From positions 2,480,001-2,544,000 of the forward strand of contig NZ_CP104285.1 of NCBI RefSeq assembly GCF_025244905.1: 64,000 nt of DNA, read 5' to 3'. The stretch comes from Enterobacter mori (GTDB taxonomy: Bacteria > Pseudomonadota > Gammaproteobacteria > Enterobacterales > Enterobacteriaceae). The notes under the pieces are model-generated. The model did not search any database, was not told the DNA's origin, and worked only from the letters and a program-made list of their open reading frames with translations. Positions 55,363-64,000 of this stretch are shown one piece after another. The translations under genes and the position numbers were made by a program. How positions within the stretch are numbered: position 1 is the first letter of the stretch; every line of letters begins with the position of its first letter.

Positions 55363-58038
55363 TCAATCCAGCATCTTACGAATCACATAGTGCAAAATGC
55401 CGTCGTTCTGGTAATAGGTCAGCTCTGTTGCCGTATCGATGCGGCAACGGCATTCCAGCACCTCAACAGTCCCATCTGCCCGCGTTAGCTTCACCGGAAC
55501 CGTTTTACCCGGCTGCAGGTTTTGCAGACCGCTAATGTCAATCTGCTCCTCCCCGCTCAGGCCCAGCGTTTTACGGGTGACGCCCTGTGGAAATTCGAGA
55601 GGCAGGATCCCCATCCCGATCAGATTCGAGCGGTGAATACGTTCGAACGATTCAGCGATGACCACGCGAACCCCGAGCAGGCGCGGACCTTTCGCCGCCC
55701 AGTCGCGGCTTGAGCCAGAGCCGTACTCTTTCCCGGCAATGACCGCCAGCGGCGTACCTTCCTGCTGGTATTTGACGGCCGCATCATAAATGGAAATGAC
55801 CTCTGTATCCGGCAGGTGGCGCGTCATGCCGCCTTCCACGCCGGGCACCATTTCATTACGAATACGAATGTTGGCAAACGTCCCGCGCATCATCACTTCA
55901 TGGTTACCCCGGCGTGAGCCATAGGAGTTAAAGTCGCGGCGTTCTACACCCCGGCTTTGCAGATAGCGTCCAGCCGGGCTGTCGGCCTTGATGCTGCCTG
56001 CCGGTGAGATGTGGTCGGTGGTGACAGAATCCCCGAGCATCGCGAGAATGCGCGCGCCGTGGATATCCTTAAGCGGCGCAGGCTCTGCCAGCATGTCATC
56101 GAAGAATGGCGACAGTCGGATATAGGTTGAATCATCCTGCCAGCCATAGGTATCCGAGCCGACGATGTTGATGGCTTTCCATTCCGGCGTGCCTTCAAAC
56201 ACCTCCGCATACTCTTTGCGGAACATTTCGGTCGACACTTTTTCTACCGCACGCGCAATTTCTCGCGACGACGGCCAAATATCTTTCAGATAAACCGGCT
56301 CATTCCTGCGATCGTGACCAATCGGGTCGGTAACCAGGTTGATGTTCATATTCCCGGCAAGGGCGTAAGCCACGACCAGCGGCGGTGATGCCAGCCAGTT
56401 GGTTTTGACCAGCGGATGAATACGGCCTTCAAAGTTTCGGTTGCCTGAAAGCACTGCGCCAACGGTCAAATCGCCCTGCTTGATCGCCATTTCAATCGGT
56501 TCCGGTAGCGGCCCGGAGTTACCGATACAGGTGGTACAGCCATAGCCAACCAGGTTAAACCCGAGTTCATCCAGATACGGGGTCAACCTGGCCTGCGCAA
56601 GATAATCGGAAACCACTTTGGAGCCCGGCGCGAGAGAGGCTTTCACCCATGGCTGAGGCTTAAGGCCCAACTCCACCGCTTTTTTCGCCAGCAGCCCGGC
56701 GGCCATTAGCACGCTTGGATTGGAGGTGTTGGTGCAGGACGTAATTGCAGCAATGACCACAGCACCATCAGGGAGCTGAAACTGATGTCCGTTCATGACA
56801 TAGTCGACCGGACGGTGATCTTTTTGTGCCGTATTCACTTCCAGCTCATTGCTGGCCGCGAATGCCTTTGGCACATCGTTTAGGGCAACGCGATCCTGGG
56901 GCCGTTTTGGCCCGGCCAAACTCGCTTCAACCGCCCCCATGTCCAGCGCCAGCGTGCTGGTAAAGACCGGTTCATCCCCGGGATTGCGCCACATGCCCTG
57001 CGCTTTGGTGTAGGCCTCGACCAGCGCCACCTGTTCTTCGCTGCGTCCACTCAGACGCATATATTCCAGCGTAACATTATCGATCGGGAAAAAGCCGCAG
57101 GTTGCGCCATATTCCGGCGCCATATTGGCGATGGTGGCGCGATCCGCCAGCGGCAATGAATCAAGTCCGTCGCCGTAGAATTCAACAAACTTACCAACCA
57201 CGCCATGCTTACGCAGCATCTGGGTAACCGTCAGCACCAGATCCGTGGCGGTAATCCCTTCTGAGAGCTTCCCTGTCAGTTTGAAACCGACGACATCAGG
57301 AATGAGCATGGAGACAGGTTGACCAAGCATCGCCGCTTCCGCTTCGATGCCGCCGACACCCCAGCCCAAAACGCCCAGGCCGTTGATCATGGTGGTATGG
57401 GAATCCGTACCGACCAGCGTATCCGGGTAAGCGACCCATTCCTTATCCTGTAATTCGCTCCAGACGGCTTTGCCAAGATATTCGAGGTTCACCTGGTGAC
57501 AGATACCGGTGCCCGGTGGAACAACGCTGAAGCGGCTGAAAGCCTGCTGTCCCCACTTCAGGAAAACGTAGCGTTCATGATTACGTTCCATCTCCAGACG
57601 CACGTTCTCACCAAACGCATCATCATCGCCAAAATGGTCAACGGTCACCGAGTGGTCAATAACGAGATCGACGGGGGAAAGTGGGTTCACTTTTGCCGTA
57701 TCGCCCCCCAGACGTTTTACCGCTTCACGCATGGCGGCTAAATCAACTACGGCAGGTACGCCGGTGAAATCCTGCATCAGGACCCTTGCCGGGCGATAGG
57801 CTATTTCTCTGTCAGCATGGGCGTCCTTGAGCCATCCTGCCAGAGCGTGAATATCCTCAGCGGTGACAGAATCTTCATCCTGCCAGCGCAGAAGGTTTTC
57901 CAGTAAAACTTTCAACGACTTGGGTAACCGCGAAATGTCCCCAAGCGTGTTGGCTGCCAGCGGCAAGCTATAGTAGTGCCAGGTTTTATTTTTTGCCTGC
58001 AACGTATCCTTACTGGCTTCGCGTAGGGTTAACGACAT
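55363..58038 (-). CDS. acnA: Aconitate hydratase A
   Basis: 891-residue iron-sulfur enzyme converting citrate to isocitrate; the stress and stationary-phase aconitase of enterobacteria, relatively stable to oxidation, whose apo form binds mRNA. The cluster cysteines are in [11 protein letters not shown] and [11 protein letters not shown]. The swivelling fourth domain is at the C-terminus, with [15 protein letters not shown]. The ATG at 58038 has AAGGAGGAG just upstream and gives the E. coli length; the 45 codons before it are not used. Confidence 0.98.
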   Translation of the reverse strand: MSLTLREASKDTLQAKNKTWHYYSLPLAANTLGDISRLPKSLKVLLENLLRWQDEDSVTAEDIHALAGWLKDAHADREIAYRPARVLMQDFTGVPAVVDLAAMREAVKRLGGDTAKVNPLSPVDLVIDHSVTVDHFGDDDAFGENVRLEMERNHERYVFLKWGQQAFSRFSVVPPGTGICHQVNLEYLGKAVWSELQDKEWVAYPDTLVGTDSHTTMINGLGVLGWGVGGIEAEAAMLGQPVSMLIPDVVGFKLTGKLSEGITATDLVLTVTQMLRKHGVVGKFVEFYGDGLDSLPLADRATIANMAPEYGATCGFFPIDNVTLEYMRLSGRSEEQVALVEAYTKAQGMWRNPGDEPVFTSTLALDMGAVEASLAGPKRPQDRVALNDVPKAFAASNELEVNTAQKDHRPVDYVMNGHQFQLPDGAVVIAAITSCTNTSNPSVLMAAGLLAKKAVELGLKPQPWVKASLAPGSKVVSDYLAQARLTPYLDELGFNLVGYGCTTCIGNSGPLPEPIEMAIKQGDLTVGAVLSGNRNFEGRIHPLVKTNWLASPPLVVAYALAGNMNINLVTDPIGHDRRNEPVYLKDIWPSSREIARAVEKVSTEMFRKEYAEVFEGTPEWKAINIVGSDTYGWQDDSTYIRLSPFFDDMLAEPAPLKDIHGARILAMLGDSVTTDHISPAGSIKADSPAGRYLQSRGVERRDFNSYGSRRGNHEVMMRGTFANIRIRNEMVPGVEGGMTRHLPDTEVISIYDAAVKYQQEGTPLAVIAGKEYGSGSSRDWAAKGPRLLGVRVVIAESFERIHRSNLIGMGILPLEFPQGVTRKTLGLSGEEQIDISGLQNLQPGKTVPVKLTRADGTVEVLECRCRIDTATELTYYQNDGILHYVIRKMLD

Positions 58039-58170
58039 AAGCTCCTCCTTAATCACAGGGAAACCCTGACAATCATCAGGGCCGTAATTAAAGATAACAC
58101 AAAGATGTCGTAACGTTTTGATAACAACCCAAATTGATAAATCCAGGAAGGTTCTGGTGAAGCATAAAAA

Positions 58171-58195
58171 CAAAAACCTCGCCGCAGCGAGGTTT
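58171..58195 (-). terminator. Terminator after ymiC
   Basis: On the minus strand AAACCTCGC / GCGAGGTTT with a 4-nt loop is followed by TTGTTTTT. It lies 7 bp after the ymiC stop and separates the small genes from acnA. Confidence 0.85.
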
Positions 58196-58201
58196 TAGCA
58201 T

Positions 58202-58303
58202 TTAGTGGGTAGCCAGCCAGATAAGCTGACACCAGAAGAGAATCGACACGGAAAAAACGCCGATCCATGACCAGTATTTGAGAGTTGTCATGTTATTCAT
58301 CAT
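58202..58303 (-). CDS. ymiC: Small membrane protein YmiC
   Basis: 33-residue protein with the pattern TTLKYWSWIGVFSVSILFWC followed by QLIWLATH: one transmembrane helix with aromatic ends. It matches E. coli YmiC (31 residues) in sequence and position upstream of acnA. Two adjacent ATG codons exist (58303 and 58300), and another at 58291; the ribosome-binding site is weak, so the exact start is uncertain. Function is unknown. Confidence 0.8.
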   Translation of the reverse strand: MMNNMTTLKYWSWIGVFSVSILFWCQLIWLATH

Positions 58304-58438
58304 AGGGACACCAGGCTTTAATTATTAAAGATTCCGAGGTCAGCCCTCAGGTCTATATTGCTGATGTGTATTTATTAAAGAGTACAAAAGCGCAGAGTCA
58401 TTATTCAGACTATTTGCATCATTACGCAAAAAACTAAA

Positions 58439-58609
58439 TTATTGTTTTTTGGGTTCGTCTTCCGCGAACACATCAATAAATGCTTGCTGCTGTGCTGTCA
58501 GTTTCCAGGACGCAGGTACGGTAGTCGCGGGTGCTTTGCGAGCTTTGTGCCCGTTGTCACGGTGTTGACACACTGGTTTTAGCGTTTCTGAACGTACCGT
58601 CACTGCCAT
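58439..58609 (-). CDS. yciX: Small protein YciX-like
   Basis: 56-residue soluble, basic protein starting MAVTVRSETLKPVCQHRD and ending in an acidic tail. It contains the SWKLTAQQQAFIDVF segment. It starts 2 bp after the ymiA stop, as yciX does in E. coli, so the two are translationally coupled. The name is given by position and operon structure; I cannot confirm the identity of the sequence by memory. Function is unknown. The ATG at 58609 is chosen by this coupling. Confidence 0.75.
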   Translation of the reverse strand: MAVTVRSETLKPVCQHRDNGHKARKAPATTVPASWKLTAQQQAFIDVFAEDEPKKQ

Positions 58610-58611
58610 AT

Positions 58612-58752
58612 TCAACCCCAATATTTCCAGGCCAGGAGAGCAACCACCACCCAAAACAGGGTAGAGACGAGAAAGACCGCCAGCCAGGCTTTACGCTTGA
58701 GCGCAGGATCCCTTTGCGGTTCTTCACTTCCTGAAGGCATTGCTAACCTCAT
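58612..58752 (-). CDS. ymiA: Small membrane protein YmiA
   Basis: 46-residue protein nearly identical to E. coli YmiA: it starts MRLAMPSGSEEPQRDPALKR, then has one transmembrane helix (AWLAVFLVSTLFWVVVALLAW in two parts) and ends WKYWG. The conserved length and sequence show that it is under selection despite its size. It is the first gene of a small ymiA-yciX unit. Function is not known. Confidence 0.92.
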   Translation of the reverse strand: MRLAMPSGSEEPQRDPALKRKAWLAVFLVSTLFWVVVALLAWKYWG

Positions 58753-59088
58753 ACAATCGACATCGCTTATCATTTAGGACCAAACAATTGGTACAATTAA
58801 TCATCCGATGAGATAAATCCTAAAGAAACTTTAGCCGAAAAGCCAGTGAATTTACGTATCTATTCCCGCGAATATTCAATCTTTTGACAAGAAATAAATA
58901 ATTGAAAAGAAATATTTGCGAAGGCGTAAAATACTTTCTACTTTTGTCGCCAATTCGCGACATTAAAACCATACAATCTCAATGGATACTGACATTATAT
59001 GGCACTAAAGTGCAGATGATGATAATTCTGATTTAGGTTTGAGAGGTTATTTCGGTATCTCTCCGCAGGGGAAAGATACCGGGAGTGA
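58753..59088. other. Gene-free interval between cysB and ymiA
   Basis: 336 bp of AT-rich sequence. A hairpin CGGTATCT / AGATACCG (59053-59081) lies just after cysB and may end its transcript, though it lacks a T run. The rest should contain the ymiA promoter; no clear element was found by eye. Confidence 0.4.
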
Positions 59089-60078
<990 letters not shown>

Positions 60079-60195
60079 TTAGCGCACGCGGGTCAATCGC
60101 TTAAGACGATTTGATAATAAGAAAAGGGTTAACTATAACCACTATATCATTTATAGCCTGACTGTATAGTACGTAACAAAAAATAATAACAACGT

Positions 60196-60225
60196 AATAA
60201 AAAAGGGCCGGAAGTCCGGCCCTTT
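60196..60225 (-). terminator. Terminator of topA
   Basis: 11-bp perfect stem AAAGGGCCGGA / TCCGGCCCTTT with a 2-base spacer. On the minus strand it ends in TTTTTTATTACG. It lies 26 bp after the topA stop. Confidence 0.88.
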
Positions 60226-60251
60226 CACAGGTAAATTACGGTAAGTGAAGA

Positions 60252-62849
60252 TTATTTCTTGCCTTCAACCCACTTGCCGTCAACAAAGAACGCCGACCAG
60301 CCGGTCGCTTTACCCTCTTTCTCCGCAGCCACATACTGCTGCTTCGTTTTACGGCTAAAACGCACAACGGTCTTGTTGCCTTCTGGATCCTGCTGTGGCG
60401 CATCGGCCAGATAACGCAGTTTTTCCGGCAGGCGATCGCGGAAGCGATGCAGTTCTTCCACCAGCGGCGCACGCGTTTCACGTGATTTCGGGAAGGTGTT
60501 GGCCGCCAGGAACACACCGGCAGCACCGTCACGCAGCACGAAGTACGCGTCTGACTTTTCACACGGCAGCTCTGGCAGCGGAACCGGATCTTCCTTCGGA
60601 GGAGCCACTTCACCGTTACGCAGAATTTTACGCGTGTTTTTACAGTCGTCATTGGTGCACGCCATGTACTTACCGAAGCGCCCCATTTTCAGGTGCATTT
60701 CAGAACCGCACTTCTCGCACTCAACGATCGGGCCGTCATAGCCCTTAATGCGGAACTCACCTTCTTCGATCTCATATCCGTCGCATGTCGGGTTATTACC
60801 GCAGACGTGCAGTTTGCGTTTAGGATCGATCAGGTAGCTGTCCATCGCCGTGCCGCATTTCTGACAGCGGCGCTTGGCGCGCAGGGCGTTGGTTTCTGCA
60901 TCATCACCTTCCAGCACGTTGAGCACTTCGTTCTCAGGCACCAGGTTGATAGTGGTTTTGCAGCGCTCTTTCGGTGACAGCGCGTAACCGGAGCAGCCCA
61001 GGAATACGCCCGTGGTTGCGGTGCGGATCCCCATCTTGCGCCCACAGGTTGGACAGTCAATGCTGGTCAGGACCATCTGGTTAGGCAGCATGCCACCCTC
61101 TTCAGGGTCTTTCTCGGCTTTCTCAAGCTGGTCGGTAAAGTCGCTGAAGAAGCTGTCGAGAACCTTCTTCCACTCCGCCTTGTGGCTGGCAACCTCGTCG
61201 AGGCTGTCTTCCATCTGCGCGGTGAAGTCGTAGTTCATCAACTCGCGGAAGTTAGCTTCCAGACGGTCGGTGACAATCTCACCCATTTTTTCAGCGTAGA
61301 AGCGACGGTTTTCAACACGGACGTAGCCACGATCCTGAATGGTCGAAATGATCGACGCATAGGTCGACGGACGACCGATCCCGCGTTTTTCCAGCTCTTT
61401 GACCAGTGAGGCCTCACTGAAGCGTGCAGGCGGCTTGGTGAAGTGCTGTGCCGGAACCAGATCGACAAGCGACAACTCGTCACCTTTATTAACCGCAGGC
61501 AGCGTTCTGTCTTCATCGCCTTTACGCAGCGCAGGCATCACTTTGGTCCAGCCATCGAAGCGAAGAATACGACCGCGTGCCTTCAGGCGGAAATCACCCG
61601 CGCCGACGGTCAGCGTTGTGGAGTCGTACTTCGCAGGCGTCATCTGACAGGCGACAAACTGGCGCCAGATCAGCTGATACAGCTTCTGCGCATCCGCTTC
61701 CATATCTTTTAACGATTCCGCGAGGACAGAGACGTCAGAAGGACGAATTGCTTCGTGCGCTTCCTGGGAATTCTCTTTGCTGGCGTACTGATTCGCACTT
61801 TCCGGCAGGTATTTTTTGCCGAAATTGTCACTGATATAGCCGCGAACCATATTAACAGCGTCCTGGCTCAGATTGGTGGAGTCAGTACGCATGTAAGTGA
61901 TGTAACCCGCTTCATACAAGCGCTGCGCCATCATCATGGTTTTCTTCACGCCGTAACCCAGGCGCGTGCTCGCCGCCTGCTGCAGCGTTGAGGTGATAAA
62001 CGGCGCGCCAGGCTTGCTGCTGGTCGGTTTATCTTCGCGATCCAGCACCTGATAACGTGCTTTTTCCAGCAGCGCCACCGCAGCCATAGTCTGGTCACGG
62101 TTTTCAGGACGGAAAGGTTTGTCGTTGTGATGACTTACCTGTAGCGGCAGGGCATCGCCACCGGGTGTGGTGACATTGGCGTCCACTTCCCAGAACTCTT
62201 CTGGAACGAAGGCTTTAATTTCGCGTTCGCGCTCGACGACAAGACGTACGGCTACGGACTGCACTCGACCGGCGGACAGACCACGCGCAACCTTTTTCCA
62301 TAGCAGTGGCGAAACCATGTAGCCCACGACACGGTCCATAAAGCGACGTGCCTGCTGCGCGTTTACACGGTCAATGTTCAGTTCGCCCGGCTTCTCAAAC
62401 GCCTGACGAATCGCATTCTTTGTAATTTCGTTAAACACGACACGGCTGTAGCGTTTGTCATCACCCCCGATCACTTCCCGCAGGTGCCAGGCAATGGCTT
62501 CCCCTTCGCGGTCAAGGTCGGTTGCGAGATAGATGTGGTCTGCTTTTTCAGCAAGCTGTTTCAGCTCGTTAACGACTTTTTCTTTACCTGGCAGCACTTC
62601 ATATTGTGCATCCCAGTTATGCCATGGGTTAACACCCATACGGTTGACAAGCGCGCTACGTTCATCCTTTTTAGGCTTTTTAGCCCCTTTGGTGGAGGTA
62701 GAGTCTGCGCTCTTTTTGCTGGCTGAGCCACTGGTCGGCAAATCGCGGATATGACCGACGCTGGACTTAACCACGTAGTCATTACCCAGATACTTATTGA
62801 TCGTTTTGGCTTTTGCCGGGGACTCAACGATGACGAGAGCTTTACCCAT
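60252..62849 (-). CDS. topA: DNA topoisomerase I
   Basis: 865-residue type IA topoisomerase that relaxes negative supercoils. The Toprim domain ([12 protein letters not shown] and [13 protein letters not shown]), the active-site tyrosine Tyr319 in [10 protein letters not shown], and the C-terminal zinc-ribbon repeats (cysteine quartets at CPTCG..., CQKCG... and CEKCG...) are present, then the basic tail ending EGKK. The ATG at 62849 gives the E. coli length, two codons inside the open frame. Confidence 0.98.
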   Translation of the reverse strand: MGKALVIVESPAKAKTINKYLGNDYVVKSSVGHIRDLPTSGSASKKSADSTSTKGAKKPKKDERSALVNRMGVNPWHNWDAQYEVLPGKEKVVNELKQLAEKADHIYLATDLDREGEAIAWHLREVIGGDDKRYSRVVFNEITKNAIRQAFEKPGELNIDRVNAQQARRFMDRVVGYMVSPLLWKKVARGLSAGRVQSVAVRLVVEREREIKAFVPEEFWEVDANVTTPGGDALPLQVSHHNDKPFRPENRDQTMAAVALLEKARYQVLDREDKPTSSKPGAPFITSTLQQAASTRLGYGVKKTMMMAQRLYEAGYITYMRTDSTNLSQDAVNMVRGYISDNFGKKYLPESANQYASKENSQEAHEAIRPSDVSVLAESLKDMEADAQKLYQLIWRQFVACQMTPAKYDSTTLTVGAGDFRLKARGRILRFDGWTKVMPALRKGDEDRTLPAVNKGDELSLVDLVPAQHFTKPPARFSEASLVKELEKRGIGRPSTYASIISTIQDRGYVRVENRRFYAEKMGEIVTDRLEANFRELMNYDFTAQMEDSLDEVASHKAEWKKVLDSFFSDFTDQLEKAEKDPEEGGMLPNQMVLTSIDCPTCGRKMGIRTATTGVFLGCSGYALSPKERCKTTINLVPENEVLNVLEGDDAETNALRAKRRCQKCGTAMDSYLIDPKRKLHVCGNNPTCDGYEIEEGEFRIKGYDGPIVECEKCGSEMHLKMGRFGKYMACTNDDCKNTRKILRNGEVAPPKEDPVPLPELPCEKSDAYFVLRDGAAGVFLAANTFPKSRETRAPLVEELHRFRDRLPEKLRYLADAPQQDPEGNKTVVRFSRKTKQQYVAAEKEGKATGWSAFFVDGKWVEGKK

Positions 62850-63248
62850 ATTCACCTTTACCTAATTTAATTCTTCCAGGAATACGCCGCACGTTGATTT
62901 CCCTTCCGCTGACGACGAGCCATTGATATTGCGACTGCGCCAGGGGATATCAACCCCTTTGTCTTACCGGACGTCAGAAAGATAACATCCAGGCCATTGA
63001 CTTATCGGGTATTTTTCTCGCACTTAATATAATTCGTGACGAATTCCCGGTCGAATGTCAAGCAATTCTGTTGCCAGAATGACGAAAGCGCACACTGTAC
63101 CTGATAAAATTCGTTACGCAACTTTATTAGCATGCAAAAGCAAATCATGCCAGCCAGCCCCCTTCGCCTTACCCTCTCAGATTACAGGGAAAATTTGCCC
63201 CCAACGCGCCCCGGGCGTAAACTACTGTCATTGTTTAAGGAGTGGATT
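62850..63248. other. Intergenic region between divergent topA and yciN
   Basis: 399 bp without a gene. For yciN a possible sigma-70 promoter is TTGCCC (63195-63200), 17 bp, TAAACT (63218-63223), with an unusual GC-rich spacer containing GCGCCCCGGGCG. The topA side should hold several supercoiling- and stress-controlled promoters, as known in E. coli; I could not place them with confidence. Confidence 0.45.
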
Positions 63249-63500
63249 ATGCACAGTACGACCCAACCTATTGACCGAGCGTCTCTGCTTATTGAAGCAA
63301 ATAAACTCATTCGCGATCATGAAGACACGCTGGCGGGCATTGAAGCGACTGGCGTGGAACAGCGTAACGGCGTGCTTGTTTTCAGCGGTGAATATTTCCT
63401 TGATGAACAGGGTTTACCCACCCCGAAAAGCACCGCGGTATTCAACATGTTTAAATACCTGGCGCACACGCTCTCAGAGAAATATCACCTGATCGATTAA
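63249..63500 (+). CDS. yciN: Small protein YciN
   Basis: 83-residue protein, the same length as E. coli YciN, with the conserved [20 protein letters not shown] block and [16 protein letters not shown] strong AAGGAG ribosome-binding site lies 6 nt before the ATG at 63249, which rules out the 39-codon longer frame. Function is not known. Confidence 0.94.
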   Translation: MHSTTQPIDRASLLIEANKLIRDHEDTLAGIEATGVEQRNGVLVFSGEYFLDEQGLPTPKSTAVFNMFKYLAHTLSEKYHLID

Positions 63501-63504
63501 TGCA

Positions 63505-63532
63505 AAACGCGAGGCAATGGCCTCGCGTTTTT
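63505..63532. terminator. Bidirectional terminator between yciN and sohB
   Basis: Perfect 12-bp stem AAAACGCGAGGC / GCCTCGCGTTTT with an AATG loop, plus a T run after it. It serves the convergent genes yciN and sohB. Confidence 0.9.
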
Positions 63533-63534
63533 GT

Positions 63535-64000
63535 TTACAGCAGCGGTTTTTGACCGCGCTGTAGCCAACGTAGCAGCAAGCGATCTGCACTTTCTGCGGC
63601 ACTATTGGTAAAGCGGTCCAGCAGACGCTTGCGTTGACTGAAGCGCACGCCGACCAGTTCGCGCCCTTCCATCAGGTTCAGGAGCAGATCGTCACTGGTC
63701 CCTACCTCGTCCACCAGCCCTTTCTCCTGGGCCTGCGTGCCGTACCAGTGTTCGCCCGTTGCGACCTGCTCGATATCAAGCGAAGGGCGCATACGGTGCA
63801 CATAATCTTTAAACAAGTGGTGTGTTTCATTCAGATCTTCGCGGAATTTTTGACGCCCTTCTTCCGTGTTCTCTCCCAGCAGCGTCAGGGTGCGTTTATA
63901 CTGCCCCGCGGTGTGAAGTTCGATATCAATCTCTTTATTTTTCAGGAAGCGGTTGAAGTTCGGGATCTGCGCAACCACGCCGATTGAGCCAATGATAGAA
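63535..64000 (-). CDS. sohB: Inner-membrane peptidase SohB, C-terminal part
   Basis: The C-terminal 154 codons are visible, and the frame runs off the right edge. SohB is a membrane-bound S49-family (signal peptide peptidase A type) protease that suppresses htrA defects when overproduced in E. coli. The visible part starts SIIGSIGVVAQIPNFNRFL and contains the KRTLTLLGENTEEGR segment, ATGEHWYG and the C-terminal RWLQRGQKPLL, all as in E. coli. The catalytic serine lies upstream of the visible part; the partner lysine should be in the AGQYKRT stretch. Confidence 0.95.
   Translation of the reverse strand, partial: SIIGSIGVVAQIPNFNRFLKNKEIDIELHTAGQYKRTLTLLGENTEEGRQKFREDLNETHHLFKDYVHRMRPSLDIEQVATGEHWYGTQAQEKGLVDEVGTSDDLLLNLMEGRELVGVRFSQRKRLLDRFTNSAAESADRLLLRWLQRGQKPLL

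Noticed and set aside
59053..59081. Hairpin CGGTATCT / AGATACCG after cysB as a terminator
   Set aside because: Stem is good but there is no T run; mentioned only in the interval description.

Overview
This window is a stretch of enterobacterial chromosome. Nearly every gene has a clear E. coli counterpart in the same relative order: ttcA, dbpA, zntB, dgcM, mppA, mpaA, ycjG, tpx, tyrR, ycjFX, ycjW, ompG, ycjV to ycjM, pspDCBA/pspF, sapABCDF, fabI, yciW, rnb, pdeR, yciZ, yciT, osmB, yciH, pyrF, lapBA, pgpB, ribA, acnA, ymiC/yciX/ymiA, cysB, topA, yciN and sohB. Genes absent from E. coli K-12 (a DUF4432 sugar-epimerase-like protein, an MHYT-GGDEF-EAL protein, and an rpfF crotonase beside the pdeR/rpfR gene), together with the missing pspE, ycjY, pgrR and ycjD, point to Enterobacter, Lelliottia or a close relative such as Cronobacter. 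No tRNA, rRNA, IS element or CRISPR array was seen. The only mobile-DNA trace is an integrase C-terminal remnant beside a Rac-type attachment sequence at the 5' end of ttcA.

Layout. 1-10 kb: a small gene cut by the left edge, a DUF1294 membrane protein, the integrase scar, ttcA, dbpA with a small proline-rich gene just upstream, the FNR-controlled small RNA FnrS, zntB, a chemoreceptor without a ligand domain under a probable flagellar sigma-28 promoter, an MHYT-GGDEF-EAL protein, and the diguanylate cyclase DgcM followed by a 46-residue membrane protein. 10-20 kb: murein tripeptide recycling (mppA, mpaA, ycjG), the peroxidase tpx, the DUF4432 protein, tyrR with its operator, and ycjFX. 20-34 kb: the ycj cluster for uptake and conversion of unusual glucosides (ABC importer YcjNOP-YcjV, phosphorylases YcjM and YcjT, phosphoglucomutase YcjU, keto-glycoside enzymes YcjQRS, porin OmpG, regulator YcjW). 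34-42 kb: the phage-shock operon with its sigma-54 promoter and divergent activator, then sapABCDF. 42-50 kb: fabI, yciW, rnb, rpfR, rpfF, yciZ and yciT. 50-64 kb: osmB, housekeeping genes, three tiny membrane-associated genes, cysB, topA, yciN and a partial sohB.

The most notable system is the convergent pair rpfR (PAS-GGDEF-EAL receptor) and rpfF (crotonase-fold DSF synthase), which overlap by 4 bp at their stop codons. This is the arrangement expected of an RpfF/RpfR fatty-acid (DSF-type) quorum-sensing module. E. coli keeps only the receptor (PdeR), where it works with DgcM and MlrA to control curli. This window carries the DSF synthase, the receptor and DgcM, so a link from cell density to c-di-GMP and biofilm matrix is a testable inference. 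Other points worth attention are a pair of identical 14-bp probable YcjW operators, one covering the ycjM start codon; nested palindromes over the osmB promoter; an inverted repeat enclosing the rpfF ribosome-binding site; and several genes shorter than 60 codons.
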